Source of the DNA: Atkinsonella hypoxylon
Taxonomy: Eukaryota > Ascomycota > Sordariomycetes > Hypocreales > Clavicipitaceae
Assembly: GCA_000729835.1 (NCBI GenBank)
Contig: JFHB01000244.1
Location: 1-42,193, forward strand
Length of the DNA stretch: 42,193 bases
Direction of reading: 5' to 3'
Numbering within the stretch: the stretch's first letter is position 1; each line of letters begins with the position of its first letter. This document shows, one piece after another, positions 10,543 to 23,885 of the stretch. The position numbers were made by a program, and so were the translations under genes. The notes under the pieces are model-generated. The model was not told where the DNA came from and did no database searches. It was given only the letters and a program-made list of their open reading frames with translations.

Positions 10543-13500
10543 GGTTGCGCTTTGAACGCCGTCACTCCAGGGCTACGTCTCAGTTGACAGGATCAGGACT
10601 CGACGGAATTTATCACAGAACGAAGGACAAGGACGACGCTGGTGTTGGAGGCAGTTCGTGTCCGTATGAAAGCACTTGGCCGTGCACTCCTGTGATCGAG
10701 AATCAAGGACGTCGACAATGGTGGCAAGATTGCGGCAAAGGGAGTCGGGTGTGGAATCGGCTTGGTTGCTACATACGCCAAGCGCTTGGCGTCGCCAATC
10801 ATGTGGCGCGGGAAAGATGACCGTATTCGTGTCTACTGGCAGGATTAAAAGCGGCATCGACCATCGACTGAAGGAGATCTAGATCCAGGCGAACCGCACA
10901 GCTGATGATAGCGAAGGCGTAGGGCGGGCACGGTGGCGGGGAATTTGGTGTGATGGCGAAGATTGGAAGTTGAGGAAGGTTGAGCTGAGCAGCAGACGGC
11001 ACGAACTGGTACTGTGGACAGGCGGGAGCAAAAAATCTGGGGCAGAAAGAGTGAGTGGAAGGCATGGATGGGATGGGCTCTGGCTCTGACTCTGGCGGCT
11101 CACGGCCCATTGCATGCATGCATGGTACGAGCGAGGGCTGACGCTGGCGGACTGGCTGGCAGAACTCTCCTCTCAAACCACCACCAACCAGAACCGGGGC
11201 ATAGTGACCCTGGAGGTCAATATAACCCGAATCCGACCTTCAACATCAAACATGGCGAGCTTGGCCCTCGATACAATTGGCCACAACTACTGCTCTGAAG
11301 CCCAATTTCGATGAATCATACCTCGCTAGCCCAGACACTTGAAGGTTTCTACGGCCCCGTATGTCGACCTTCTACTTCATCTACATGCTCAAGCCAAGCC
11401 GTACAGTTAGCACCCCTAGTCAATCTATTCATCAATAGTCTCTCGCCAGTGTGGGATCAAATTGACCACCCCGTTCAGTGCGTGTCAAAGAGAGGCAACA
11501 GGACGAGGCGAGTGGGGCTTGGAACTGTACCTATGCCTTCAACAGTCTGGTCACAACGCCGCAGAGATGTATTGCATTGATGATGCTCTCTACATTATGA
11601 ACACAGGCGCGGTACCTCCCCGAATCTTGCGAGGATGCTGGCTTTAGCGAGGCACTAGCGACTTTCAGCATACCTGGGCACCTACCTCAGGTAAGTGGTT
11701 TTGATGGATGCTTTAAGTACCTGCCATAACTCGTCATGTAATTGGTCAACATCCCGGTTGGTAACACTGCCGCGCCATTATGATTATGAGGGGATACAGG
11801 TACCCTGGAGTGCCACGCGGTTGACCCTCGGGTTCAACGCCCATCACATACATATGCATACAGTTGCAGCCCGACTTTTGGACGAAAACTAGGATATATT
11901 AAAGACTCCTAAAATACTCTGCGTCCTTGTTTTAAACGCTACATATTGTAGCCGTAATGGCCGTGAGTCAATACACAAGCTGATTAACCCTTCAGCCCGA
12001 TTCATCTGTCAACATCTTCGAGTGCCTACCAACCAGGTTAGTGCACTCACAGTATCTAATTAACTGTCTGGTCTGGTATTGTCTACGTAGTCCGTACGGG
12101 GCAGGTATACCCACTGTGCCCATAGACAGGTCTGGATACGTCTGGCGCCACGCCGGCGCCCCCAACTGTGACCGGGGCAATGAGAAGCCTCGTCGTCTGG
12201 GCTGGGCTGGCACCTGGCAGGTCTTAGGGTCGCAACACCCTCTCTGCACTTTGGCCCCCGGGGATTGGCCTGCCATCGGCATAAAGCGGGCCCGTAACTC
12301 ACCCTTCGCTTCACGCTAGCCTAGCCCGGCGCAAGTGGACAGGACTAGAATGATGGAAGCCCTGCTTCTTTCTTTCTTTCTTTCTTTCTTTTTTCTTTTT
12401 CGAAAACCTTACGTAACAAACAATCTTGTCATCCAGCGCTTCTGCTTCCTGCATCCCGCACTGTGCTTAATCAGCTGCACAACTAGCCTCGAGCCGCCCA
12501 CTGTACAGTATAACTGGCTCGTCTGTACGGTGCTGTCATCCACACAAAGTCCCGTACGAAGAATTAAATTATGGCCATATAGAATGCCGACGGTTCATTG
12601 CATGATACAGTATAGTATGGCTTTAAACTCGGAGAAGACCGATGTCCTTCGCAACCACTCACGGGCCGCTACTGCTTATGAATCCGGCTCTGTTGGGACT
12701 TCTGGACTCAAGCCGAAGATGCACTCACATTTCCAAGATTGGCACTCTTGCTTGTCAAGATCGTTCTTGCGATCATATAAGCTGAATGCAAAGTCCTGTG
12801 ACCTTGGCGGCCTGTTGTCCTGGCCTGTGGTCCCTGTGGTCGCCTACCCAACCGCATCGCGTGAGTGGGCTGAGGATGCTCCCTGCAAGAAGGTCTAGGG
12901 CGGACGACCCCGGCCATGGCATCGCAATGAGCAGCCAGGATTGCGGCAGACATAAGCTCGTTAAACATAAACCGTCTGGAATATGATTACAGCCTTGCTT
13001 GCTAATAAATTGTATTCACATTCATCTTCTCTTTGCGTTCTCATGAGCCGTGGGTGATTGGCTGAGTGGTACCAGGGTACCAAACTCTACACACACATTG
13101 GATACTCACTTTGGCCCGATCAAGTATTTGCGGCATTTTGTCTTGAGTAAATGAATTTCCTGGTCACCTACTCCGTACCATGCCCTGGTGCAAACAAGCC
13201 GATGGCAAGAAGCCGAGTGCCGAGGATGTAACAAGGCCTTGTCGCTCACCATCACCTCACAACGCCCGTTGCCACTACCTGCACAATCCACGTCATCTCA
13301 TGTGTCGGTTGGCGCGTAAGTAGGCTACAAGTACATTTAAAGAAATAAACCAAAATAATTATCCAAATGCGCCATCAGCCATGCTGCCAAGGACAGCCGG
13401 GATCGACTGGGGGAATCATGCTAGTCTGACTCTCTAGATGCTGCTTCCTTTCCATCATGACATGTGTGTCGCTCGCAAGCGAAACCCCCATTTGTTGTTC

Positions 13501-13694
13501 TTTGTGCATAATGAGCAGCCCTCTCTCATGTGTCTCAAAGGACAGAAGTAATGAAAACAAAGTAAAAACGCCACCAGCCCAGACTTTGATTTTTCCCCAT
13601 GCGTCATCAATAGTACACAGGCCACAATAAGGGCAAAATTTGTCTCATAATAATCCAAACAAGATCCTTCCTGCTTCTCCAGAAAGAAGCTTGC
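10543..13694. other. Gene-poor spacer (promoter side of the sugar transporter)
   Basis: About 3.1 kb between the transporter start and the fumarate reductase 3' end. Open frames here (for example 12335-12898) have simple-sequence starts and no recognisable domain. It contains a TTTC microsatellite, the motif ATGCATGCATGCATG near 11113, and a TACTCCGTA motif at 13169-13177. No gene is supported. Confidence 0.5.
12366..12395. repeat. (TTTC)n pyrimidine microsatellite
   Basis: About six TTTC units running into longer T blocks. Non-coding; it supplies the Phe/Leu-rich start of an otherwise unsupported open frame. Confidence 0.85.
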
Positions 13695-16101
13695 TTAGAA
13701 TTCGAGAGTCACTTCTTGACCCTTGACACGGCCTATGACCTGCTCAGGAGCGTACTTGGGAATGACTTCGTCGTCGTGCAACATCTCGAACTCTTCGGTA
13801 GCATCGCGACCCATGAAGTTCTTGATGGCCTGGGGACCGCCGGGGTGCTCGTCAAGCCAGTTGCTGAGGTCGAGGACAACGCCCTTAACTACCACCCACA
13901 AATCGCCCTCCTTGTTATGTTTAGCGACCTCCTCCATAGAGTATTCGGTGTCGGGGACCTTGAAGGCCTTGGGATCGGGCTTGGAAGCCTTGGTGGCGGA
14001 CTCACCGGTGGGAGCAGCGGCGGTGGCAGGAGGAGCGCTAGCCGGCTGGACGGTGGCAGCACCGGAGCCTGAGCCACCGTTGGCCCACTCGACGGTCAGC
14101 TTGCCAGGAGCAGAGGGATCGAGGTGCAGGGAAATCTGACTGAGACGCTGAGCGGCGGAGCCGGCACCAGCTCCGGACAGAGCCTGTTGGAATAGATAGT
14201 TGCTGGCAGAGTCACCAGCGACACGACCGTAGACAACGCAACCAAGCAAGGAAGAACCACCCAGACGGTTAGCACCATGGACACCGCCGGCCAGCTCGCC
14301 ACAGGCAAAGAGACCCTCAAAGGGCTTCTTCTCCTGGTTGAGGACCTGAGCCTTGTCGTTGATCTCGATGCCACCCATGGTGAAGTGGAGAACAGGCTCC
14401 ATGAGAGCAACGTGGAAGTCGTCGTTGATGTCAACGGGCATATTGTGGAAAAACTTCTTGCCCCATGGGTCCTTTTGCTTGCCCTCGGCGATAGCATTGT
14501 AGGTCTGGAACGTCTTCTGGAGGTGATCGGGGCTGCAACCAATCTCCTTGGCCAACTCCTTTCCAGTCATCTTGCGCATGAGGCCACGTCCAGAATAGTG
14601 ACGGGTGTGGAAATCCAGCGTCTTGGAGGCCTTGGAGTTGAGGACAAGGCGAATAGGGAACTTGTTCTTGTCCTTCTCCTTCCACATCATGCCAGAGACG
14701 TAGTCACGGTGGCCAAGCTCGTCGCAGAATCGGTCGCCATCGCCGTTGAGAAGGATACCACCTTCGCCGCGGAGAGCCTCGGCAGCCAAAAACTTCCACT
14801 TGGAGCCAGGGTCCTTGGGGTCAACGAGACCGGTCGGATGAACCTGGACCTTGTCCATGTCGATGCCGTTACCGCCAATGGCCATAACCATCTTCTGACC
14901 GTCACCAGTGGCGTGGGTGCCGTTGGTGGTAGCGAGACCCATGGTGTCAGGACGGTGCTTCTGAAGCAAAGAGGTCTCGCCAAAATCAGCGGCATAGCCA
15001 CCAGTGGCGAGGACGACAGGACCATCGAGGGAGGCGGACTTGCCATCAATCTCGTATGTGATACCAGTAACCTTGTTGCCCTGCTTGTTCAACGATGTGA
15101 CGCGGGCCTTCTTGATGATCTGTACTCGATGCGGTTCGGTCTCGGAAAGCTCCTCAATGCGCTGCATCAGGGCGTAGGTAATGGCCATACCAGGGAACTT
15201 GGCGTCGTGGCCACGGTGGGTTCGAGGCTGTGAGTGGCCACTGTAAGAGGTTAGCATCAGTTGCATAATTGCATTTGCATATCACGTTGTTCAAAAATGA
15301 GAGGACCATTGAACTTGACTTACCCAAGACGGGATACCAAGGTGAGGTCGAGGTCGAATACATCTTGCAACCATTCGACGGCGGCGGCGGATTTGTAGGT
15401 GAGCACCTTAATCAGGTCGGGACGAGCCTTGTCACGTGCGGACTTGAGGGTATCATCGTAGAATTGCTTAACACTATCACCGATGCCATGCTCGACTTGT
15501 GTTCTGGTCAAGGCACCGTTGATACCTGATGTGGCTTTGGTGGAGTTGCCTCCAAAGAAACCTAATCAGCGACAACACGAGTTAGCATATGAAAAGATGG
15601 TAAGAGACGTTATAACGACTGTGAGCTAGCTGGTGATGTCCAGGCTCTCCGATCTCATTGTTTGAGCTCCAAATGACGTAGCCGTCAAGAGCTCCTCCAG
15701 AGAGTATAAAGACCAAGAAAAGCCTCCAGAAATGACAAATAATACTATTGTTTGTCGCGGCGTGGACTTACCCTGCTTGTCGAGCACAACAACATTGCCA
15801 CCGGCCAGGTAGATGGTGTGAGCAGCACTCAGGCCAGACACTATAATTGAATGAATAATTAGCTTTTCGCACCTTAAAATGGTGGTCTAGCTCTGCGCAA
15901 CGCGGTCAGCTTCATTAGCACATGCTTTCCGACCTGCTGCCGCTCGTCTGGTCAAGATAGCCGGAGGCAGCTCACTCATACAGCGAAGTCGGGGAAGTCA
16001 TCGTGCTAATCTGCTAGTTGCGCCGCAATGCGAAAGCCTCGCAGCTGGAAGATGAGCGTATACTTACGACCACCACCAACAACGATGACACTAGGAGCCA
16101 T
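13695..16101 (-). CDS. Soluble fumarate reductase with C-terminal cytochrome b5
   Basis: Four exons: 16101-16068, 15840-15772, 15561-15324 and 15240-13695, encoding 628 residues. Introns are 227, 210 and 83 nt with GTAAGT donors. The N-terminal Rossmann motif GGGLSGLSAA is split by intron 1. FAD/fumarate-reductase motifs follow: GFFGGNSTKATSGING, HPTGLVDP, RGEGGILLNGDGDRF and, near the end of the flavoprotein part, CGELAGGVHGANRLGG. An Ala/Pro linker leads to a cytochrome b5 domain whose two haem ligands are His579 (HPGG) and His602 (MLHDDE). The family (yeast Frd1/Osm1) reduces fumarate to succinate to reoxidise FADH2/NADH, mainly under low oxygen. There is no visible signal or mitochondrial presequence, so a cytosolic location is inferred. 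The cytochrome b5 fusion is common in filamentous fungi and absent from the yeast enzymes. A 318-codon antisense frame inside exon 4 is a shadow. Confidence 0.93.
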
Positions 16102-18266
16102 TCTGAACGGGAACGGGGATGTGAATGTGAGGTAGGTTAGATTGGTGGAGAAAGATACAGCAATGTGGCGATGTTGTTATTTTGCGCTCGCAGGAGTATG
16201 TGAGAGCCAGCCAAAAATACACAGCGGGTATTGCAAAGGCACTGAAAGAGGGGTAAAACAGAGATGATGGGAAAGAGAAGAGAAGAAATGTAGAGAGGGA
16301 TCTCGGCGATGGGAGTTTTAAGAGGTTCTGGGGCGTGTGTAGGAGTGTGAGAGTTTGCGCCGAGGACGGGGGAAGCAACCCACTCCAGACTTTCAGACAG
16401 CCGAGGTCGAAAGGCGACGAAGCAAGAGCGATGGGGGGACTGGTTGCTGGTTGACTGGCCTGCCCCGAACGGTACGAAGGGCCACTCCGAGAGAGGGGGG
16501 GGGTTCATCTGGGAACCGGGGGGCGTGGCCCGACGGGGCTCGTGCTTAGAGAGGAAGCTACCAGTAGTTGACAGGAACCTGGGGAGGCGCTGCAGCATGC
16601 CCCCTCTTGGTCCTTCCTTCATCTACCTAAAGGTGCCTAGGTACTTAGTGGTGGCAATAAATGGTTGCCAGTGGTGATGTCAACGGCGACCAGGCCAGAC
16701 CTCGAGAGAGCAGGCCGGCCACACAGGCAATTGGAAAGCAGCATGAGGCGACGTCCGAGTGGCGACACTCTAGAACCCAGATCTCATCGTCCCTGCAACG
16801 ACGCCCATTATTAAGCCTTCCAGCCGGCATTCCCGCCCGACTCGGCCTTGTGGAAAACCGACGGCGAGGGAGATGCCACCAATGCCACCACCGACGTTTT
16901 GGACGGCTCAGAACCAGACAGGCACTGGTACTAGAATGGCGACAGTGGCTGGACGACCCTTACCCAGAGGCTTGTCTCGTATATGGATTCGAATTCACGA
17001 CTACCTATCCATCGTGCCCTTCAAGATTCACCGGCCTCGGCCAAATCAGCATAAGCACTCTCGTAATTACAGCCTGCAGAGCATCTGCTTCCACTCCGCT
17101 GTTAAATCGCATGGGCTTTCCTAAAGACGGCGTTTGACAACGACACGAATTGCTTCCACGTGTTTTTGCTAATTTCGACATCAACTGACGCTAAGAGCAG
17201 AACTTGACATGTGAAATTCCCCCAACTGTGCAGTCAGCAGACCTCAGGACTTGGCGAGCAACGACACGGGCCAATGGGGATTGGGCTGGACTAGAGGTAC
17301 ATACTCAGGTTTAAATAGGACCATCACCATCTCTTAGAGGCCGAACTGGCTCCAACGCGGTACCGACAGAGATTAGTAGAAGTCCTGACAATTTCCTGAT
17401 GGCACAAAGCGGTGCATTATACATGTCGCGTTCTTGGGGCGCTCTGGTGAGGTGCAGAGGTACTTGGCATGTATCGAAAAGGTACGGGTCCGCGACTTGG
17501 CTGAGGCCTTAGAGCTTGCCAAGGGAGGACATCTCGGCCATATTGCCCAATGAGCTACGGTCCAAGTCGTCCAGTGACCAAAAATGGAGCTCCCCTCATT
17601 GGTTCCTCGTAGCCCATTCCACACACACACACATACACCCCCTCTCCCAAAGCCAAGCCAGGCAAGACCGGCCTGATGGAACCACGACCGCTTTCACATG
17701 TGAAGCCATGTCTTCGCAATCAACAACGCAAAACACAAGATGCGAGCGAGGCAATCCAAACTGCATACAAAAACATTGCAATCCTCGCAGGCATGGCGAA
17801 CGGAGATCTCGTAGTGCAAAGCATACAGCATAAGTGGTCCGGACAAATGGATACAAGCCATTACTTGTCTCATTTGTCTAACTTGTATGGGAAAAAAATA
17901 AAAATAAAAATAAAATGAAATCAAGAATGAAGTGAAAAAAAGGCCATTCTCATATGCCTGGTCTCAATACCAGTTCAAGTTAAAGCAATTGCATCAACAC
18001 CTTCACCTTAGTAATCCAGACTCTGACTAAGCTCACATCCTGCCAAGAAACACCAAAGCGGGGGTATGGGGGTATTGTCGCCACTTTCCCAATCCGGCAA
18101 CTCTGCGGCGCCAACGTACTTCACGTCCTCAACCTCAACCCCCACCGCGATAACTCACGTCTCCAAACCAGCCGACCAACCTACGCTCAATCACTCACTA
18201 TTCCTCCACTACGAGCATTCCCATCTACACCTAACCCAATCAGCGATATTCCCCCCCCAAAACCAC
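16102..18266. other. Divergent intergenic region, no gene seen
   Basis: Lies between two divergently transcribed starts, the fumarate reductase (-) and the FAS1 gene (+), and must carry both promoters. Pyrimidine-rich and AC-rich stretches are present (for example ACACACACACAC near 17622). Open frames in it show no domain. Confidence 0.5.
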
Positions 18267-19053
18267 ATGAGACCCCTCGGCGCCGTCTCCGCCGCAACAA
18301 TCCTCATCGGCGCATCAGTCTCGACGCTCTCCGAAGTCCAACACATCATGCCCGGCCCCATCTCCGACAAAAAGACGCTCCCCGTCCAACCGCCCGAGCA
18401 AGAAGCCCTCCCCTCAGAAGACACCACCCCCGCGCCTCCCCCCCTCAAGATCAAAACCCTCAATCCCTCAGCCCAAGCCCAAGCCCAAGCTTCCGCATCC
18501 CCAAAAGACAGATACTCTCCGCACCCGCAATCCGCAGTCCTCCTCTCCGACGCAATCGGGTCCCAGCGCGCCATATCGTCCTTCGCATCCTTCACGCGCC
18601 TCGGCGCCTCGACGGAAGAGCGCCTTTCCGACAAGGCGTCCAACACCACTGTCCTCGCGCCCCTCAACAGTGCTATCGACGCCCTGCCTCGCAAGCCGTG
18701 GGAGTCTCCCTCCGATTACGAAACGCTCGGGAGCCAAGCGTACGACGGCTCGGGCGGACAGGACCGCGCAAATCGGAACCTGGAGCGATTCGTGCAGGCG
18801 CATTTTGTGGAGGCGGCGCCGTGGGAGGAGGGTATGCGCGTGAGGACTCTTGCGGGGGCGGGGAGGGAGGTGTGGTGGGAAGGAAAGGGTGGGAAGAGGG
18901 TGAGGGTGATTATGCCGGATGGGGTCGAGGTCGAGAGGGTGGCTGGCCGGGTTGCAAATGGGGAGTTGGTGAGTTTGATCTTTGGGTTCCTCGTGCGTGA
19001 AGAGATGCTGATCTTAGTAGTGGTTTGTCAAGGGGGTCTTGGATTACGAATGA
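18267..19053 (+). CDS. Secreted protein with one FAS1 (fasciclin) domain
   Basis: Two exons, 18267-18968 and 19021-19053, encode 244 residues. The start at 18267 is preferred over the in-frame ATG at 18066 because it places a signal-peptide-like segment (MRPLGAVSAATILIGASVST) at the N-terminus; the extra 67 residues upstream look like translated UTR. The 52-nt intron has a GTGAGT donor and a TAG acceptor. Splicing it restores the conserved FAS1 end, NGEL followed by WFVKGVLDYE, instead of a meaningless tail. A Pro/Ala-rich linker spans about residues 30-90. The FAS1 domain covers about 95-244, with TVLAPLNSAIDALPRKPW and LERFVQAHFV as H1/H2-type signatures. Such single-FAS1 fungal proteins are thought to act at membranes or cell surface in adhesion or vacuolar/mitochondrial roles; no specific role is claimed. 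Confidence 0.85.
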
Positions 19054-20411
19054 GGTTCGTGTGAGTAACGGGCAAATTTTTTTTTTTTTCGAAAGGTCTT
19101 GCTTTCGGCGCTGATTTCATGGACTTAAGAATTTGCCTGGGCATGCGCTATGATCTGGTATCAAGGGAATGCCCTTGCCCGAAGAAATTATGGCAATGCG
19201 CTTGATTACGAAGGTATGATTTAAGGTGTGGTGTTTATGGTTTACATCACCGAGGCGCATGCGAATACGATAAACCTGACTGCACGCAGACGACTCTGGA
19301 TAGTTGCGCTATTGACTAATTCAGTATGGTCATACCAAGATCTAAGTCGTAGCTCGACACGGTTTAAGCTTGGGAGACATTGACTTGACTGCACAGAGTT
19401 TTCTCTAGATGCGTTGACTAACTTGATACGCTTATACCAAGATGGATATGAGCTTCAAATATGCTTACAAGACTAAGGATAAAATAAACATGAATACAGC
19501 TCATGCACGCTTACACTAGTAAATAGCAGTACGCTTTACATTGTAGAACGGTCAACATGTCAAGACAAAAGTCACCAGAAGCCGCGTACACAGAGAGATG
19601 AGAAATCATGTCAATGACACCGAGAACATCTGAAAGAAAAATATCGCAGGCGTTAAATACACGCTACTTGTATTGAAATGTGTCCATCGTCCATTCCTGC
19701 GAAAGGACGATTAGAAGATCAACCCCGAAGCCAGATTGTCCCGTATCAAGATGCCAGCCCGGTGAAGAGGCAGCTCATGACTGCAGGCATTTGGTATTTG
19801 GCTCCCCTTCACCCATGACGAGGTTCCCATATGCCTCTACACTCACATGCCTTGCGAAACACAGAGACTCAAGTCACGATCTGAAACAAAGACTCATCAA
19901 CCACATTCTTCGATATATCGACCTTGCCCAGCCAGCCCATGTCCCCTTCATAATACAAGTGAGCGTTATTCATCACACGTAACGCATCGCATCGCACCCA
20001 TCGACCAGCCACGTCGCAACTCGGTGCAACTCCATAAGCTCCCACAAAATAAAATTCAAGTACATTTTGCTGATTCCAAGTTCCATTTTTTTTTTAAGAA
20101 AAAAAATGGCGACATCAGCATCGAACAAGAAATAGAATAAAATAAAAAACCTGTACACAAGTATAGTCATTGATATAACAGAAAGTATGTTGTAGAAAAA
20201 AGTGACCCGAATGAAGAAAACAAACCTCAAGGCCTCGACACCAAGATTATCCCAGTAACAGCTCATTGATAATAAATGCTTTGACCATGTCTGCAAAGAA
20301 AAGGGTATCAGTTGCACGTGGCTAAGATCCTGTAAAAACCCCCAAAGGGTTGGTGGTTTCTGCTTTTTTTTTTTTTTTTTTTTCATTGTCTCACATAATC
20401 TTGCAGACCTC
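19054..20411. other. Intergenic spacer between convergent genes
   Basis: Between the FAS1 gene (+) and RLM1 (-), both ending here. Poly-T runs at about 19078-19089 and 20366-20383. No coding signal recognised. Confidence 0.5.
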
Positions 20412-22603
20412 TTAAGTGTTTTCCACTTTCAGTCTCTTTGCCTGGCTTGCAACTCTGTGAGCATTTTCACCATGATCACCACCTTCGAGTTCAGGGCTTT
20501 TACGTTTCGTCAAACCCGGCAGGCTGGAACCAGATGCAACGCCGCTTGTCGCCGTTGTACTGGCTATTGTAGCTGCGGTGGATGTGGTGCTACTATTGCT
20601 GTTATTACTTGTACTGCTGTGACCGTTGCCAACACTACTGTGATTGTCGTCCCTCAAGAAGCTTGGCCCAGTTCCCACAATGGGGGTTGCAAAATTGAGC
20701 GGACTTGGCAGCGTATTGCTATCATTTCCGCGGAAGTTCCAGTCGGGATAAAAGCTGCTGGGGCTGGGCAGCAGCTCATTGTGCAAAAATCTCGATGGAA
20801 GAGCCGACACAGGCGTTTCGCCATTGACGGTTTGCTGAGGCGGAGGTCGAGCAAAAGGGTTTGGCGGTCCAATAGCCCCCGCAGAAAGCAACGCAGAAGC
20901 CGATGGCGATGGCGGCGGCGGCGGTAATACGACAGAATTATGTCTTGGAGCTTGCGTGGGTGTGATGGCTGAACCATGTGACGATTTTGACTCTGGGCCA
21001 GCACTCCCTGGCTCAGATGCGCCGTCAGGAATCTGAACTGTAAGCCGGGGCCCTCGAGATCGAGATGCAGCACTTGGACCTCCAATCTTGAGACTGTTAG
21101 ATCTTGAGTGAGGAGTAAACGAGCTTTCCGGACCGGACGATGAAACGGATGCGGTTCGGGTCTTGTCCAAGCCACTCGCAACGCTGGATCTTTTCAGTTG
21201 AGGAGATGTCGACGGCCCACCCCTAGCTGCAACATCAACAGACTGTGAGCGGTTGACCCCTGTAGCAGCAGCAGGCTCCGATTTTACGCCTTGCGACTCG
21301 CTGGTAAATGAGGCTAGATGTTGAGACAAGATGGACCGATTCTCCTCAATGGGAGTGAAGATGCTGTGTGACTTCTTCTGAGGTAGCTTCTTAACGGCCG
21401 TGTCCGTATTTAACAAAGGTCTTTGTGGCCGGTCAGCTGATTCCACCTTGGAATCGAACGGAGGCGGCGGCTGATGATCTTGAAGTCGTCGATCAGGATG
21501 CAGAGGCGGTGAGATATGTTGTCCATGATGCAACGGGAGTATCTGCTGGTGATTGCTCGCTTGTGATAGCGGAGCTTCTGTTCGCATTATAACAGGAACG
21601 CTCGAAGGAGGTGGTTGTGGTGGTTGCGACGCATAAGCTGGGGGGACCGACGGCCGGCGATCGTCAAGATATGGTTGATGGGAGGATTGCTGGTGCTGCT
21701 GGTGCTGCTGCTGGTGGTGGCCTTGAGCTTGAGGTTTAGGCTGGGGTTGGGCCTGAGGTTGCGGCGAGGGCTGTTGCGGTTGCGGTGGAGGATACTGATA
21801 ATGGGCAGGAGGTTGTTGGCTGGGTACTCCAGGCTGAGTGGACGGCTGATAAATGGGAGGAGTTGGCATGTACGACATCCCAGGATGAGCGCCATGAGGT
21901 TGGGGCACCATGTTGGGTCCTACCCTTCGAATATCGTTTCTTGAGCCAGGGCGCGACCCAACCGATGGCTGTGGAGTGGTTCGTCTCGGTCCAGGATGGC
22001 CTGAGTGTGCCGGGTGGCCCTGAAAGGGACCACTATTAGGCATGGGCGGTGATGCTGAAAGAGTATGGTGACGCATATGAGAAAACTGTGGTTGGGGATG
22101 AGCATGACCTTGAGGCGGCATCATTTGATGCTCAGACCCGTCATGTCCTCGAGGGGGAGTGCCATCGCCGTCTTCGTCATCGTCATCGTCGTTCCCACCA
22201 CTAAAATCTCCAGGCCCCTTGTGTTCGTTTGGACCGCCGTGCTAGCGCAGCGCAAAGTCAGCGTATGAACCTCTCATTTGCGCATGTGGACGAAACGCTT
22301 CGAAGTGCGCACTCCCGAATCACTATCGGCCACTCACATATTGGTATCGGCCGATGAGTTCGCGCATGTCGGTTGACGAATATTCGTATAGTTTCTTGTT
22401 ATTCCCAAAGATAAATACGGCGACATCGACGGAGCAAAGCACAGAGAGTTCATGCGCCTTCTTGAACAATCCACCCTTTCGTTTCAAGAACGTCCTGCGG
22501 GCTTTGATTAGTGTTCCTGTGGATGAGCCTTGGGGGGGAAGTCGTACACTGATCTGTTCCGATCATCTTTGATTGCTTTGATTTCAATCTTTCTGCGACC
22601 CAT
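20412..22603 (-). CDS. RLM1: MADS-box transcription factor RLM1/RlmA (MEF2 type)
   Basis: Three exons: 22603-22548, 22494-22338 and 22241-20412, encoding 680 residues. Introns are 53 and 96 nt, splitting the MADS box after NRS(V) and after RYQY. Residues 1-58 are a MEF2-type MADS domain (MGRRKIEIKAIKDDRNRS, then TFLKRKGGLFKKAHELSVLC), continuing into the MEF2-like extension ending HGGPNEHKGPGDF. An acidic run (DDDDDED) follows, then long Pro/Gln/His-rich disordered sequence. A conserved island, SIFTPIEENRSILSQHL, lies near the middle. The tail is Ser/Thr/Asn-rich with the basic motif TKRKSPE. In yeast and Aspergillus this factor is activated by the Slt2/MpkA kinase and drives cell-wall integrity genes, acting in the nucleus. 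Part of the Gln run is microsatellite-encoded and may vary in length. Confidence 0.96.
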
Positions 22604-23580
22604 GACGATAGAATTGCGCGCGTGGGCACGGCTCGATAGCTTGCAAGCGCTCGGGTTAGAATGATGCTACGCGGCGACTGAGCACAGAGTCGGTCCGAAA
22701 GGCGCCGTGTCTGAAGCTAGAAAGCTAGAGCTGCCACGACAAGGCGCGCGAGATGCCTTCACGCGAGGAAGTCAGAAACCCAGCTGAATTTGCGTTCAAA
22801 AAGCTGAAGTGGGATGCGTGCGCAAGTCCGTGTCGTCGTGTCCTCGAAAGATGCTGCAAGCACCTTTGCCCAATCCACCGGTCAGGGAAATGCGAGCCGT
22901 CAGGAGACTAGTCGCGGACTGCATCCAAAGATACTAAGAAAGAAAGGAAAAAAAAAGAAAAAAAAAAGCAAAAGTAAAAGTGGCGATTACGAGATAGTAA
23001 GGGGGGAGAAGAGCGGTGCGAAATGCAATCATGTACGCTTAAAATAAGCTCCTAGTAAGAAAGGGTATCGAAAAGAAAGCCCAATGTCTAGACGCGCTAG
23101 GGCAAATAGCCAGGCCGATAAAGAAGAATAGGAAAACCTTGCAGCAAGACTGAGTGGCAGTCGGACTGCAGATAACGGAAAATAGATATGAAATAAATGA
23201 AGAATAAAAAAAATAAAAATAAAACCCCAGACAAGGCGAGGCGAGGCGAGGCGTGGCCAGGTGGAGGGTGGTTGGAATCAGGGCAGTTCGCGCAGCGCAA
23301 AGACAAAGGAGTTTCACAGCAACTACTACCAGTGCAGGTGCGACGACGGCTTCGAGCCTTTTTGGAGAGACCCTGCGAATCGGTTCAAGACCCGTTGCCT
23401 GGAGCGGTAATCTGCTTGCGAGGTCTAGCAACAACGCAGGTAACGGTGCAGGATGGGGCTGGATCTGGCGTTAGACGCTTCTAATAATAGACGTGATCAT
23501 GTTCAGAAGGGGGAAGAGGGGAGAAGAAGAAAAGAGACGGAGAGCTGACGAGAAGAGGGCTGGTGAGCGTGCGTGTGCGG

Positions 23581-23692
23581 CAGTGGCAGCGGCAGTGGCA
23601 GCAGCAGCAGCAGCAGCAGCAGTAAGCAGTAAGCAGTGGCAGCAGCAGCAGTAGCAGCAGCAGCAGTAGCAGCAGCAGTAGCAGTAGCAGTG
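23581..23692. repeat. CAG/GCA trinucleotide microsatellite
   Basis: Interrupted CAG repeats with AGTAAGCAGT and GTAGCAG interruptions over about 110 bp. It lies about 1 kb upstream of the RLM1 start and is not in a supported coding frame. Confidence 0.9.
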
Positions 23693-23885
23693 GGGACTGG
23701 ACTGGACTGACTGCATGTGGACTAAACACCACCATGAAAAGCTGCATGGAGTGCTGCGACATGGAGTGCTGGCGGATGGGGGAGGAGAGAGGGGGGAGGG
23801 GAGAAGGATTTGCTTGAGGGGACAGAGGGCAGAGGGTAGAGGGCAGAGAACAGAGAGAGGGCAGGGGCGCGAGGACACCAACAGC

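Noticed and set aside
12335..12898. 187-codon plus-strand frame starting in a TTTC microsatellite
   Set aside because: The first part is simple repeat and the remainder has no recognisable feature.
14277..15233. 318-codon frame on the plus strand inside the fumarate reductase gene
   Set aside because: It is the exact antisense of a strongly supported exon and its openness follows from that gene's codon bias; no domain is recognisable.
18066..18266. Upstream in-frame ATG for the FAS1 protein
   Set aside because: It would bury the signal peptide behind 67 residues of low-complexity Ser/Thr/His sequence.
23581..23692. Regularly spaced repeats considered as a CRISPR-like array
   Set aside because: It is an imperfect trinucleotide microsatellite without spacers, in a eukaryotic genome.
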